The notes below the pieces were generated by a model. That model worked only from the letters and a program-made list of their open reading frames with translations. It was not told where the DNA came from and ran no database searches. A DNA stretch of 64,000 nucleotides from Eurosta solidaginis (lineage: Eukaryota > Arthropoda > Insecta > Diptera > Tephritidae), in the NCBI RefSeq assembly GCF_040869045.1, contig NC_090322.1, positions 190,525,477 to 190,589,476 on the forward strand. Direction: 5' to 3'. The translations under genes were made by a program, and so were the position numbers. Below, in pieces: positions 10,080 through 21,566 of this stretch (the first letter of the stretch is position 1; each line of letters opens with the position of its first letter).

Positions 10080-13000
10080 CCGCAATTTAGAAAGTATAAA
10101 CGTGAAACACGGTGATATATATTCTAGTATAACATAGAAGATATCCTGAAAAAATCACTTTGATCGGAGATGTATATAGTATATATCCTATACAACCGAT
10201 CGTTCAGATAGAAAGATTTTTGGCAAATGTCTCCCTTAATTTACAATATAAAAACGTTAAACTTGGTGATATTTATTCTAATATATCACAGATTTCCTGA
10301 AAAAATCACTTTGATCGGAGCTATATGTATATAGTATATACATACCTATCCCATACAACCGATCGTTCAGATAGAAAGATTTTTGGCCATTTGTCCCTTA
10401 ATTTAGAAAGTATAAACGTGAAACTCGGTGATATATATTTTAATATATCATAGAAGATTTTCTGAAAAATCACTTTGATCGGAGCTATATATAGTATATA
10501 TCCCATACAACCGATCGTTCAGATAGAAAGATTTTTAGCCATTTCTCCCTTAGTTTCCAACATAAAAACGTGAAACTTGGTGATATATATTTTAATATAT
10601 CATAGAAGATATTCTGAAAAAATCACTTTGATCGGAGCTATATATAGTATATATCCCATACAACCGATCGTTCAGATAGAAAGATTTTTGGCAAATGTCT
10701 CCCTTAATTTCCAATATGAAAACGTTAAACTTGGTGATATTTATTCTAATATATCACAGAAGATTTCCTGAAAAAATCACTTTGATCGGAGCTATATGTA
10801 TATAGTATATACATATCTATCCCATACAACCGATCGTTCAGATAGAAAGATTTTTGGCCATTTGTCCCTTAATTTAGAAAGTATAAACGTGAAACTCGGT
10901 GATATATATTTTAATATATCATAGAAGATTTTCTGAAAAAATCACTTTGATCGGAGCTATATATAGTATATATCCCATACAACCGATCGTTCAGATAGAA
11001 AGATTTTTGGCAAATGTCTCCCTTAATTTCCAATATGAAAACGTTAAACTTGGTGATATTTATTCTAATATATCACAGAAGATTTCCTGAAAAAATCACT
11101 TTGATCGGAGCTATATGTATATAGTATATACATATCTATCCCATTCAACCGATCGTTCAGATAGAAAGATTTTTGGCCATTTGTCCCTTAATTTAGAAAG
11201 TATAAGCGTGAAACTCGGTGATATATATTTTAATATATCATAGAAGATTTTCTGAAAAAATCACTTTGATCGGAGCTATATATAGTATATATCCCATACA
11301 ACCGATCGTTCAGATAGAAAGATTTTTGGCAAATGTCTCCCTTAATTTCCAATATAAAAACGTTAAACTTGGTGATATTTATTCTAATATATCGCAGAAG
11401 ATTTCCTGAAAAAATCACTTTGATCGGAGCTATATGTATATAGTATATACATATCTATCCCATACAACCGATCGTTCAGATAGAAAGATTTTTGGCCATT
11501 TGTCCCTTAATTTAGAAAGTATAAACGTGAAACTCGGTGATATATATTTTAATATATCATAGAAGATTTTCTGAAAAAATCACTTTGATCGGAGCTATAT
11601 ATAGTATATATCCCATACAACCGATCGTTCAGATAGAAAGATTTTTGGCAAATGTCTCCCTTAATTTCCAATATGAAAACGTTAAACTTGGTGATATTTA
11701 TTCTAATATATCACAGAAGATTTCCTGAAAAAATCACTTTGATCGGAGCTATATGTATATAGTATATACATATCTATCCCATACAACCGATCGTTCAGAT
11801 AGAAAGATTTTTGGCCATTTGTCCCTTAATTTAGAAAGTATAAACGTGAAACTCGGTGATATTTATTTTAATATATCATAGAAGATTTTCTGAAAAAATC
11901 ACTTTGATCGGAGCTATATATAGTATATATCCCATACAACCGATCGTTCAGATAGCAAGATTTTTGGCCATTTGTCCCTTAATTTAGAAAGTATAAACGT
12001 GAAACTCGGTGATATATATTTTAATATATCATAGAAGATTTTCTGAAAAAATCACTTTGATCGGAGCTATATATAGTATATATCCCATACAACCGATCGT
12101 TCAGATAGAAAGATTTTTGGCAAATGTCTCCCTTAATTTCCAATATAAAAACGGTAAACTTGGTGATATTTGTTCTAATATATCGCAGAAGATTTCCTGA
12201 AAAAATCACTTTGATCGGAGCTATATGTATATAGTATATACATACCTATCCCATACAACCGATCGTTCAGATAGAAAGATTTTTGGCCATTTGTCCCTTA
12301 ATTTAGAAAGTATAAACGTGAAACTCGGTGATATATATTTTAATATATCATAGAAGATTTTCTGAAAAAATCACTTTGATCGGAGCTATATATAGTATAT
12401 ATCCCATACAGCCGATCGTTCAGATAGAAAGATTTTTGGCCATTTGTCCCTTAATTTAGAAAGTATAAACGTGAAACTCGGTGATATATATTTCAATATA
12501 TCATAGACGATTTTCTGAAAAAATCACTTTGATCGGAGCTATATATAGTATATATCCCATACAACCGATCGTTCAGATAGAAAGATTTTTGGCCATTTGT
12601 CCCTTAATTTAGAAAGTATAAACGTGAAACTCGGTGATATATATTTTAATATATCATAGAAGATTTTCTGAAAAAATCACTTTGATCTGAGCTATATATA
12701 GTATATATCCCATACAACCGATCGTTTAGATAGAAAGATTTTTGGCAAATGTCTCCCTTAGTTTCCAATATAAAAACGTTAAACTTGGTGATATTTATTC
12801 TAATATATCACAGAAGATTTCCTGAAAAAATCACTTTGATCGGAGCTATATGTATATAGTATATACATACCTATCCCATACAACCGATCGTTCAGATAGA
12901 AAGATTTTTGGCCATTTGTCCCTTAATTTAGAAAGTATAAACGTGAAACTCGGTGATATATATTTTAATATATCATAGAAGATTTTCTGAAAAAATCACT

Positions 13001-14340
13001 TTGATCGGAGCTATATATAGTATATATCCCATACAACCGATAGTTCAGATAGAAAGATTTTTAGCCATTTCTCCCCTAGTTTCCAACATAAAAACGTGAA
13101 ACTTGGTGATATATATTTTAATATATCATAGAAGATATTCTGAAAAAATCACTTTGATCGGAGCTATATATAGTATATATCCCATACAACCGATCGTTCA
13201 GATAGAAAGATTTTTGGCAAATGTCTCCCTTAATTTCCAATATGAAAACGTTAAACTTGGTGATATTTATTCTAATATATCGCAGAAGATTTCCTGAAAA
13301 ATCACTTTGATCGGAGCTATATGTATATAGTATATACATATCTATCCCATACAGCCGATCGTTCAGATAGAAAGATTTTTGGCCATTTGTCCCTTAATTT
13401 AGAAAGTATAAACGTGAAACTCGGTGATATATATTTTAATATATCATAGAAGATTTTCTGAAAAAATCACTTTGATCGGAGCTATATATAGTATATATCC
13501 CATACAACCGATCGTTCAGATAGAAAGATTTTTGGCAAATGTCTCCCTTAATTTCCAATATGAAAACGTTAAACTTGGTGATATTTATTCTAATATATCA
13601 CAGAAGATTTCCTGAAAAAATCACTTTGATCGGAGCTATATGTATATAGTATATACATATCTATCCCATACAACCGATCGTTCAGATAGAAAGATTTTTG
13701 GCCATTTGTCCCTTAATTTAGAAAGTATAAACGTGAAACTCGGTGATATATATTTTAATATATCATAGAAGATTTTCTGAAAAAATCACTTTGATCGGAG
13801 CTATATATAGTATATATCCCATACAACCGATCGTTCAGATAGCAAGATTTTTGGCCATTTGTCCCTTAATTTAGAAATTATAAACGTGAAACTCGGTGAT
13901 ATATATTTTAATATATCATAGAAGATTTTCTGAAAAAATCACTTTGATCGGAGCTATATATAGTATATATCCCATACAACCGATCGTTCAGATAGAAAGA
14001 TTTTTGGCAAATGTCTCCCTTAATTTCCAATATAAAAACGTTAAACTTGGTGATATTTATTCTAATATATCGCAGAAGATTTCCTGAAAAATCACTTTGA
14101 TCGGAGCTATATGTATATAGTATATACATATCTATCCCATACAACCGATAGTTCAGATAGAAAGATATTTGGCCGTTTGTCCCTTAATTTAGAAAGTATA
14201 AACGTGAAACTCGGTGATATATATTTTAATATATCGTAGAATATTTCCTGTAAAAATCATTTCGATCGGAGCTATATATAATATATATCCCGTACAACCG
14301 ATCGTTCAGATAAGGGGGTTTTTTGCCATTCTTTATTTTA
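10080..14340. repeat. satellite-like array, ~27 monomers in 319-bp higher-order units
   Basis: The word CCGATCGTTCAGATA recurs about 27 times. Two monomer types alternate: type A (~153 bp, contains GGCCATTTGTCCCTTAATTTAG) and type B (~166 bp, GGCAAATGTCTCCCTTAATTTCC), giving dimers of 319 bp (for example starts at 10899, 11218 and 11537). Some steps are 472 bp (A-A-B). A rarer third type (AGCCATTTCTCCC…TTTCCAACATA) occurs near 10545 and 13070. Each monomer has the dyads TGATATAT…ATATATCA and GATCGG…CCGATC. The many ~63-codon frames are the repeat itself and are not genes. Confidence 0.9.
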
Positions 14341-15429
14341 TATTTATCTTAAAAATCGTTTAGGTATGTACATATGTTCATTATATATTTCTTATCTTAT
14401 ACATCCGATTATTTGGAGATTACGAACGGGATAAGTTTATTGTTCAGCCCCATTCATGAAAGGTATGAAGTCTTCGACACAGCCGAAGACAGTCCCGTCC
14501 TTACTTGTTTTAATTTAAAATTAATATTACATTTTTTTTCTGTATACATTACGGTCTGATACATTTAAAGTATATTCGCATTGAAAATAAGAATTATAAA
14601 ATCGGCCAAAACTACTTTCCATCCAATTCGCTGTAAAAATTCATTATATGGAATGTTCCGCATCCACACACTAAAGTTGCTGGCAGTCAATTAAGCGTTT
14701 GTTTGTCTCGTCTTTGCAAACTTACCTCATTCATAACCTTCACTATTGCAACAATTACCAACCGACAGTTGTGACATATCAACAATGAAAAGCACTTAAG
14801 TAAGAATCGTGCTATCTGGCTATCAAAAAAACATACATTCATTCATATACGTTTGTAAATAAAAGCGTATACCTACATTGATATAGCGCATAAGTAGTCC
14901 TTACGTTTTTTAGAAAAAACTGAAAACTATTAAAGAATACCCTCCTCGAAATCAATATTAACTTTTTACTTCGCTGTTGTTTTATTTCTACATTAATGCA
15001 GGACGCTCTTATTGATATGTTGCACACAGGTTTACCTCAGTTGCATTATAGAAATTTAGTTTCATGTACAGCGAGTTGATACAACTGTCAAATGAAATAA
15101 TAATAATTATGTTTTAAGTAGAAAGATCTTAAATTCCAATTTAAACTTCTTCATAATACCAAGAGCTGCCGTATTAGTCTTAAAAGACGGGTACCGTTGC
15201 GTATACGTAACATTTTTTGTAAAATATCGGAGAACTGCCAAACTGTCGATCGAAACCCGTTGAGAGAATGCAGCATTAATATTCATACTCGGTATTTTGA
15301 CATCGAACTCAACAGTGCATTTAGAAAGTTATCACTCACCCTTTGCTCAACACTTGCGTTTGCTGAAAGCGCCCATTGTGAACAATTTCAATACAAATAC
15401 TTATCACACATAGGTACAAGGTCCCAAAT

Positions 15430-16620
15430 TGAACCAGGCCTAAGCTAGGAGGAGAAACCTTGCACAAAATATTTAGGAATAATTCTACACAGTAAGTTCT
15501 CGTAGAAGCTCAACGTGGAGGAGAGAGTGAAGAGGGCTTCGGGTCTACGTGGGGTTCATATCCCTCTCTTTCTCATTGGGTATTTACAGCGATTGTAAAC
15601 CCTACAAAAAATAACCTACCTCAAGAAATTATAATGGGTATGCAGGCTAACAATGCTTAACATTACGGGAGGCCTGAAAAAAAACCCTGTCGGCTGCACT
15701 GTATGATATTCTGCACATTCCACCTGTAGATCTAGTAGCAAAGAACATAGCGTTAACAAGTGCAACGCGACTCAGTTTTTCGAGGCAGCTTGAGCGCCGC
15801 CCATACGACCATAGTTGTATAGCGTCATCAATCACAAGACGAACAAACTACCTGATTCCCTATCTGCGCTTCGATAGGGTTCTTAAAGCCACAATAGAGG
15901 TGGATCGTGGGCGCAATCCCTGGCAAGAATGGGGACAGAGAGAAGCATACATCTTTATTGTGTCCCAGAGCTTATGGGAATAGATGGGAATTGACAAGCG
16001 GATGAACTAGCTAAAATAGGCGCATCCCTTGAAAACTGCTACGTAGACGTCCCAATTAAATTGGGCGAGAGTAAGTGAATGTGAGAGTTGCACATGATCG
16101 ACCAAGCCGAAAAGGCGTGGGTCCAAGCGCGAAGCTGTAAAGTGTCGAAGATTATGTGTAGGTCTTACAACCTTGGACTAACGAATTTATTCCTATCATT
16201 AAAAAAAGAGGTCTGCAGACTTATGACGGGTATTCTGACTGGACAGTGCCTTCTGGCGTCACATGCCTTTAAATTAGGCTGGGTCAGTGATAGTAGATGT
16301 AGGTAGTACGATGTTGGAGGATAAAACTATGGAGCACGTTTTGTGCTCGTGCCCTGCGCTTGCCTGTCTAAGACTCCAGCTATTGGAGTGATACAGCTGT
16401 CATATCTAGACGCAGCAAGTGGCATAGAAACTAGAAAGCTTCTAGTATTTGCCACATTAGTATTTGACGGAGTTATTTTATAACATAGGTCCTGATTTTT
16501 GCAAGGGGTTTACAATTTGGTCGTTAAACAAAAATCCGGTAATTCTACGCACTCATTCAGTCTGTATGAAGTCCTCACAGACCGGGCAGTTCAACGGTAC
16601 CTCACCTTCCATAACACCGC
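15430..16620 (+). pseudogene. LINE pseudogene (RT end + RNase H region), I/R1-like family
   Basis: Translated fragments in shifting frames match those of the copy at 39240-41030. They include an AALYDILHIPPVDLVAKNIAL-type stretch near 15680-15760 and LFLSLKKEVCRLMTGILTGQCLLASHAFKLG (frame 16088-16306), which corresponds to the region after RNase H. A shared 3' UTR word (TTCAGTCTGTATGAAG against TTCAGTCTGTGTGAGG) appears near 16555. Many stops and frameshifts are present. The region 14512-15430 is unrecognised, as is 16620-17305. Confidence 0.7.
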
Positions 16621-17305
16621 ATAGGAAAACTTAACTAATGATTTTGCATTTCGAATTGCACTTGAACCTTACTTTTATTGAACTTTGCAAATGCGACTTA
16701 CCCAAAGCTCGAACCATACGGTTTTTGTTCACCAACTTTAAAACCCTGTGCTGAGCATGAAGATTCATATATCCCGAAGGAGTTATGGAGATAGTAAATG
16801 AGCCATATTGAAGTTTTTTTTAAATACATTAAGTACGCAGCTCTACAGAAAAATATTTCTTTTTTAACTAATCTAATTTAATTTCAGTTATTTTCAGGTA
16901 AATCAAAAATTCGTAATAATTTCACAACTCGTAAGTAGAACTCATATGTACACTAACAAAAGATGAAATCTTGTTAGCTTTTGGTAACAGCTATTTTATT
17001 GGTCGTGTCCTGTAATATGACTGCTTAAAATTTCGCAGAACTGTGAATAAAAATTAACGAAAGATACTTGATTTGAACACAATACTTGGTGGGTATCAAT
17101 GCTGCTGAGCTATGACTGATAAACTTATTCTTCTTGGACCCTAAAGATCCTTTGTATTGACAGAGGATCTGACCGCAAAACTCTCCATAGATTTTCTATT
17201 ATACTAAGGTCTGAAGACAGTGGCTGTCAGCTCAAAGATTTCTTGTTATTTTATCGGAATCAGTCTTTTACTTTTCCTCGTTCTTGCGTGCGGTCCTGCT
17301 TGTTA

Positions 17306-18848
17306 CACTGAAAGAAAAAGACTGCTAAAATCAACCGTCAATTCAACCGAAATTTCTGTTAATTTTTATCCATCGCAACAAGATGTTGATTCAACTGCGC
17401 ACAAATCGTTGATTGGTAATTGACCGTTTTAGTAGTCAAATTAACAAAAAAAGTTGTTGCGACAGCTTTGTATGAAAGTACGTATGTTGCCATATAAATA
17501 AATAAATGTAAGGCTGAGCTTCTCTTCCAATTAGCGTCGTGATCCTCTTGATTTTCCCTACAAATTAGCCGGACGGGACTCCGAACGGCATCTGAGTTTT
17601 CACGGCAGAAATACACTCGGAGCGCTTGCCAAACACTGCCGAGGGGCGACCCCGCTTAAGAAAAAAATTTTTTTCTAATTGAAAAACCTTATTTGTAAAA
17701 TTTTGATGTTGCTTTGCCCGGGTGCGAACCCAGGGCTTACGGTGTGACAGGCGGAGCACGCTACCATCACACCACATTGGCACTTACTAAACGAACGTCC
17801 ATTGAGCTTACATCAAATATCCTGACACACATTAAACATTATACACTTTATTATTTTGTTTTATTAAACGCACTTTCACCAAATTTTATATTTTATAATT
17901 TATTTAATTTATAGTTTTGAACTTCGGTTTGCAAATAGAAATGAAAATATTAGTCACAAAACTGATTCTCAATTCTCTCGGTTGCAGCTCAGCTCATTCT
18001 CAATTTCTTCTCTCGCATGTAGTTGCCACACTTGATTGTTTCGAACAAAACTTGTATAAATGTTTGACAATATTTTAAATAGAGAGCTTGTAAGTTATAG
18101 AAATGTAAAGAATCAAATCGCAGGAAGGTAATTCGCCACTGGAGTAACTTTACATGTAATTCGGCAAGTTTAATTTTCGTAACTCTTTAAGTGGGAACGA
18201 TTCCAAAACAACTCAAACTTTCATGTTGTCGGAAACATCAACATTAAAAAAGGATTTTTTTTTATTATCTTATTAGATACGTTCGCGTGAGTGAAAATTC
18301 GTAAAAACTTGAACAAAATGTTACTAACTTTGGAAAAATCCTGTTCATTCAAACACAACTTTTGCAACAAGAGGGCGCAATTTTGCATTTCACTTCGAGG
18401 AGAATTTGCAAAATTGTACCCGATAAATAGGTGTCCCGGTATTTCATAATTTTTTGCACAGTAAATTCAAAAAAGGTTTTTTCGTTTTGTATTGATAACT
18501 GAAAAACTAGCACCATCGTCATAAGTACAAAGTAGAGAGCGCAGTGAGCGTAAAATTCTCTTTGAAATTTGCTCATGTATTGACTGTTGATCGCTGTTGA
18601 AATGACCAGTGAGATCAGTTGTGTTAACAGAAAAATCAGTTAGATTGACCAGGAATCTGTAAATTTTACAGAATTTTGTTAACTTAAGAGCGACAATTTC
18701 TCTTCTGTTGAAATGACTAAACTAATTTGTTCGTTTGACAAAGAAATCGGTCGAATTAACCGTAATTCGATCAATTTCACCGAATCTCCGTTAAGTCAAG
18801 AACAACATAACCGTTTTGTTGATTTTACTAGTACCATTTCTTTCCGTG
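17306..18848 (+). mobile_element. TA-flanked TIR element, copy 2 (longest)
   Basis: Begins CACTGAAAGAAAAAGACTG and ends CATTTCTTTCCGTG, with TA on both sides (17304-05, 18849-50). The interior is shared with 41334-42736, including a TTGAACTTCGGTTTGC patch and CACACTTGATTGTTTCGAAC. There is no transposase ORF. A SINE (17495-17778) lies inside, antisense to the element. The terminal ~250 bases are rich in TTGACC/TTGATT words that make the inverted ends much longer than the perfect part. Confidence 0.8.
17495..17778 (-). mobile_element. SINE (tRNA-Val-like family), partial
   Basis: Reading on the minus strand: TGTGGTGTGATGGTAGCGTGC, box B region GGGTTCGCACCC, the GGTCGCCCCTCGGCAGTGTTT block, and tail …TTACATTTATTTATTTAT. 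Part of the middle (the CTCAGTGAAAACTCATCTGCC to ATGTAGGTCC portion) is missing. It sits close to the same site in the TIR element as the fragment in copy 1. Confidence 0.85.
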
Positions 18849-18894
18849 TATCTTCGCGTGCGGAGAAATTCATAGAAGTAATATATTAGCTACA

Positions 18895-19166
18895 GTGAAG
18901 CCAACTAGTCGTATACTAGAAGAATACAAGTTTTTCAAAAATGAGTTCCTTCTCTTTACGGTATGAGCAACTTGTATTTTTGACACGGCGGTGTCCTACG
19001 AAATATCAATTGCAAGTCTCTGCATCAGCATGATACCTGTTGACAAACTAGTCATTATATACACCAGAATCTTACCAGATACCATACTAGTCAGTATATA
19101 AATCAGGGCCATACCAATTAACGCTCTAGTCAGCCTCTGTGCCAGCAATATACCAGATGGCATACT
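18895..19166. repeat. degenerate repeat of ACCATACTAGTCAGTATATA-like words
   Basis: Diverged copies of 'CTAGTCAKTATATA', 'ACCAGATACCATACT' and 'AGTCAGCCTCTGTGCCAGC' follow one another. The pattern resumes at 19912-19990 after an inserted retroposon. No ORF. Confidence 0.45.
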
Positions 19167-19911
19167 GTTGTTGTTGTTGTTGTTGTATTAACGATAAAGA
19201 CACTCCCCAAAGGCTTTGGAGAGTGTTATTGATGTTGATGGTCATTTGTGGGATATAGCTCCGGTACATTCCGGTAACAAAGCACCATTAAGGTACTAGC
19301 CCGACCATTTATATGACCATATTAAACCTTCTAGGCCATACCGCCCTACATTAAGGAAACAGGATTCGCCACGGGTAGGTGAGGTTGACAATTGGTTTGG
19401 AGAAGCTATTTATTGCGGTGGCAATCCCTTGGTGGTCACCGTGGTGTGATGGTAGCGTGCTCCGCCTACCACACCGTATGCCCTGGGTTCACACCTCGGG
19501 CAAAGCAACATCAAAATTTTAGAAAATAAGGTTTTTCAATTAGAAGAAAATTTTCTAAGCGGGCTCGCCCCTCGGCAGTGTTTGGCAAGCGCTCCGGGTG
19601 TATTTCTGCCATGAAAAGCTCTCAGTGAAAACTCATCTGCCTTGCAGATGCCGTTCGGAGTCGGCATAAAACATGTAGGTCCCGTCCGGCCGATTTGTAG
19701 GGAAAATCAATAGGAGCACGACGCAAATTGGAAGAGAAGCTCGGCCTTAGATCTCTTCGGAGGTTATCGCGCCTTACATTTATTTATTTATTTTTAATCC
19801 CTTGGGAGGGTTGCGCTACACAACTCCTTGAATAAATCTTGTATTTTAGTAGCCTCTTACGACAGGCATACCTACCGTAGGTATATTCTAATTCCCTAAA
19901 TTGTTGGGGGG
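19167..19911 (-). mobile_element. (CAA)n-tailed retroposon with 14-bp target duplication, hosting a SINE
   Basis: On the minus strand it runs from CCCCCCAACAATTTAGGG to GGAGTGTCTTTATCGTTAATA followed by (CAA)7 at 19167-19187. Flanks are CCAGATGGCATACT (19153-19166) and CCAGATAGCATACT (19912-19925), 13 of 14 identical, as expected for a target-site duplication, although the flank is itself repetitive. A second copy lies at 21174-21566. No ORF. The SINE at 19433-19795 was inserted later. It could be a SINE or the tail of a LINE; no tRNA-like head was recognised. Confidence 0.7.
19433..19795 (+). mobile_element. full-length SINE with tRNA-Val-like head (363 bp)
   Basis: This copy has clear boundaries: AATCCCTTGG occurs on both sides (19423-19432 and 19796-19805), a 10-bp target duplication. 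The head CACCGTGGTGTGATGGTAGC…CTCCGCCTACCACACC resembles tRNA-Val (from memory), with a box B-like GGTTCACACC. The body carries GGCAAGCGCTCCGGGTGT, CTCATCTGCCTTGCAGATG (a short inverted repeat) and GGAGGTTATCGCGCCTTACA, then an (ATTT)n tail. It would be transcribed by RNA polymerase III from the internal boxes and moved by a partner LINE. The (TAAA)n LINEs here have the complementary repeat on their own strand, so they are not an obvious partner. Confidence 0.9.
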
Positions 19912-19999
19912 CCAGATAGCATACTAGTTGTTGTATACACCAATAACATATCAATTGACAGATAAGTTAGTTTATGCAACAGTATATTGAGAACCGCGT

Positions 20000-20930
20000 T
20001 CACCAGGCACGACCTAGTGAAGGTATAGATTAGGCTTAAGGCCTCCTTATTTTTATCTGGATCAACCGGGTGGGTTGCCTTTTCACATCGTAGTACTTAC
20101 GGAGATATTTCCTAATCCCTTTGGGAGGTAGTGCTAGATCAAGCAGTTGTTTGCTGGGGTGCCCCACATTGTGACAATTCAGCAAAAACTATTTGCTCGA
20201 CATTTCGTTATGCTTATTTTTGTTTGGCTCTTTCGCCTAACTATTTAGGTGGTGTTCAGGGGGCATAACAAGACATTCCGTGGTGGTTCTGCGTACACGC
20301 ATGCAGCCTTTTCCAATGTATTTTTTAAAACGGGCAACGAAACCAGCGAAGCGTAGTACTTGATCGGTCGACCAACTGCTTTGTAAGTTGTGCTGCCGGG
20401 AAGCGACTTTGAGATTTCCTTGTGGCTTTGTACTTTAGATACAATTTCGAAGGCATGTTCCTCAAAGGTAAAATTGCTATCGAACGTTACACGAAAGATA
20501 TTTGGGTGACTGACAGTTGAAAGCGTTACGCCAACGACGTTAAACAGAGTGGATGGAAACTTAGTCGCATCTACCGAGGTTGGGTAGATAACTTTTTATG
20601 GAAATTAATTCGTTTGGTGAGAGTCTTGGTACCTGTTGCAACTATTGTGCAGTTGTCACCACCACGTGCCACCCCCTTTTTAGTTCTCCTAGGTTTTGAG
20701 GTTTTGTTCGTTTAATTGAACTGGTGCTTGCTGACCACTCAGCTAATTTTCAGTCCATCTTTTTAGACCAGGAGGTAAGGGGTAAACCTTCTATGACTTT
20801 GAGTAGTGCGCGGTGGTTGACTGTGTCAGAAACTTTTAACCCGTCAACTGACATGAGTAGCGTCCTATGATGGAGTTTGGGGTGTTTCAGCCCGCAATTT
20901 ATTTGCGTGGATGGCGGGCCAGCTTATTTT
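20000..20930 (-). pseudogene. decayed LINE reverse transcriptase, third family
   Basis: On the minus strand, broken frames show DTVNHRALLKVIEG (RT block 3 region, ~20790-20830), KPQNLGELK near 20690, and VTFDSNFTFEEHAFEIVSKVQ near 20430-20495 followed by SLPGSTTYKAVGRPIKYY. These are the expected order for the RT thumb/connection of a LINE. The catalytic FADD box is not found. Many stops. Bases 20930-21170 may be its upstream remainder. Confidence 0.6.
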
Positions 20931-21173
20931 GAGGTAGGCGGCCTATGCTCACTAACTGCGAAAATAGTTAAATGGTCCATATCCTGCAAGGTAGCTGCAA
21001 ACACAATTATAACGTAGCTAATTATCTTATCGTGGCGGTACAAGATCCCTCTTTTTAGTGCACCCATCGTTTTAGAATACGTCGGAATTTTATTTTGCAT
21101 AAAGGTTTCGTCGAAGCGTTATATAGAGAACAGAGATAAGGAAGCCTGCATACACCTTGGCAAATACTCGAGG

Positions 21174-21566
21174 CTGTTGTTGTTGTTGTTGTTGTAGGAA
21201 TAAGGACACTCCACGAAGGCCTTTGGGAGTGTTATCGATGTTGATTGTCCTTTGCCGGATGTAGATCCGGTACGTTCGGGTGCGAAGCCCAACCATCTCG
21301 GAATGATTTGTTATGACCGCATGCTACCTTCTAGGCCATACCGCCCTCCTACCCCTTAGATCCATGAGGAGTTCGGGGTCGCCACAGCCTCGACAGGATT
21401 CGCCACGGATAGGTGAGGTTGGCAATAGGATTTGGAGAAGCTATATATTGCGCTGGCAACCTGAAAGGGTTGCGATACACAACCCCTTGAATCTATTTGG
21501 TATTTTAGTCGCCTCGTACGACATACATACCTACTGCGGGTATATTATAACCCCCTAACCCGCTGG
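21174..21566 (-). mobile_element. (CAA)n-tailed retroposon, copy 2
   Basis: It is the same family and orientation as 19167-19911 but without the SINE. The (GTT)n run on the plus strand is at ~21174-21196, followed by AGGAATAAGGACACTCC, and the far end reads CCCCCTAACCCGCTGGG. Short frames here (for example 21313-21558) are read-through of the repeat. From 21567 to 22850 I recognise nothing. Confidence 0.7.

Larger units (their letters stand above)
8489..14511 (+). mobile_element. Helentron/DINE-1-like element expanded by an internal satellite
   Basis: The left end (TTTTATACATTTCATGAA…GAAATGGTATATTAAC) and right end (…CATTCATGAAAGGTATGAAG, hairpin GTCTTCG…CGAAGAC, then CCTTACTTGTTTT) match the compact copy at 30308-30973. 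The ATACNTTTCATGAA word is inverted between the ends. Two things make it 6 kb: a LINE fragment at 8577-9845 and a tandem array from about 10080 to 14340. The sequence interrupted at 8576 (…CACCATTAA) resumes at ~9846 (AGTATACCGAATTGATCAG), as judged against the uninterrupted copy. It encodes no protein. Assignment to Helentrons rests on end structure and similarity to Drosophila DINE-1, recalled from memory. Confidence 0.75.

Noticed and set aside
10577..14144. Repeated 61-78-codon frames on both strands
   Set aside because: They are the same satellite monomer read over and over; frame length follows the repeat period.
10080..14340. CRISPR-like regular spacing
   Set aside because: The whole unit is repeated with no unique spacers, and the context is eukaryotic.
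19433..19510. tRNA-Val gene
   Set aside because: The head lacks proper acceptor and anticodon stems and is followed by the SINE body, tail and target duplication.
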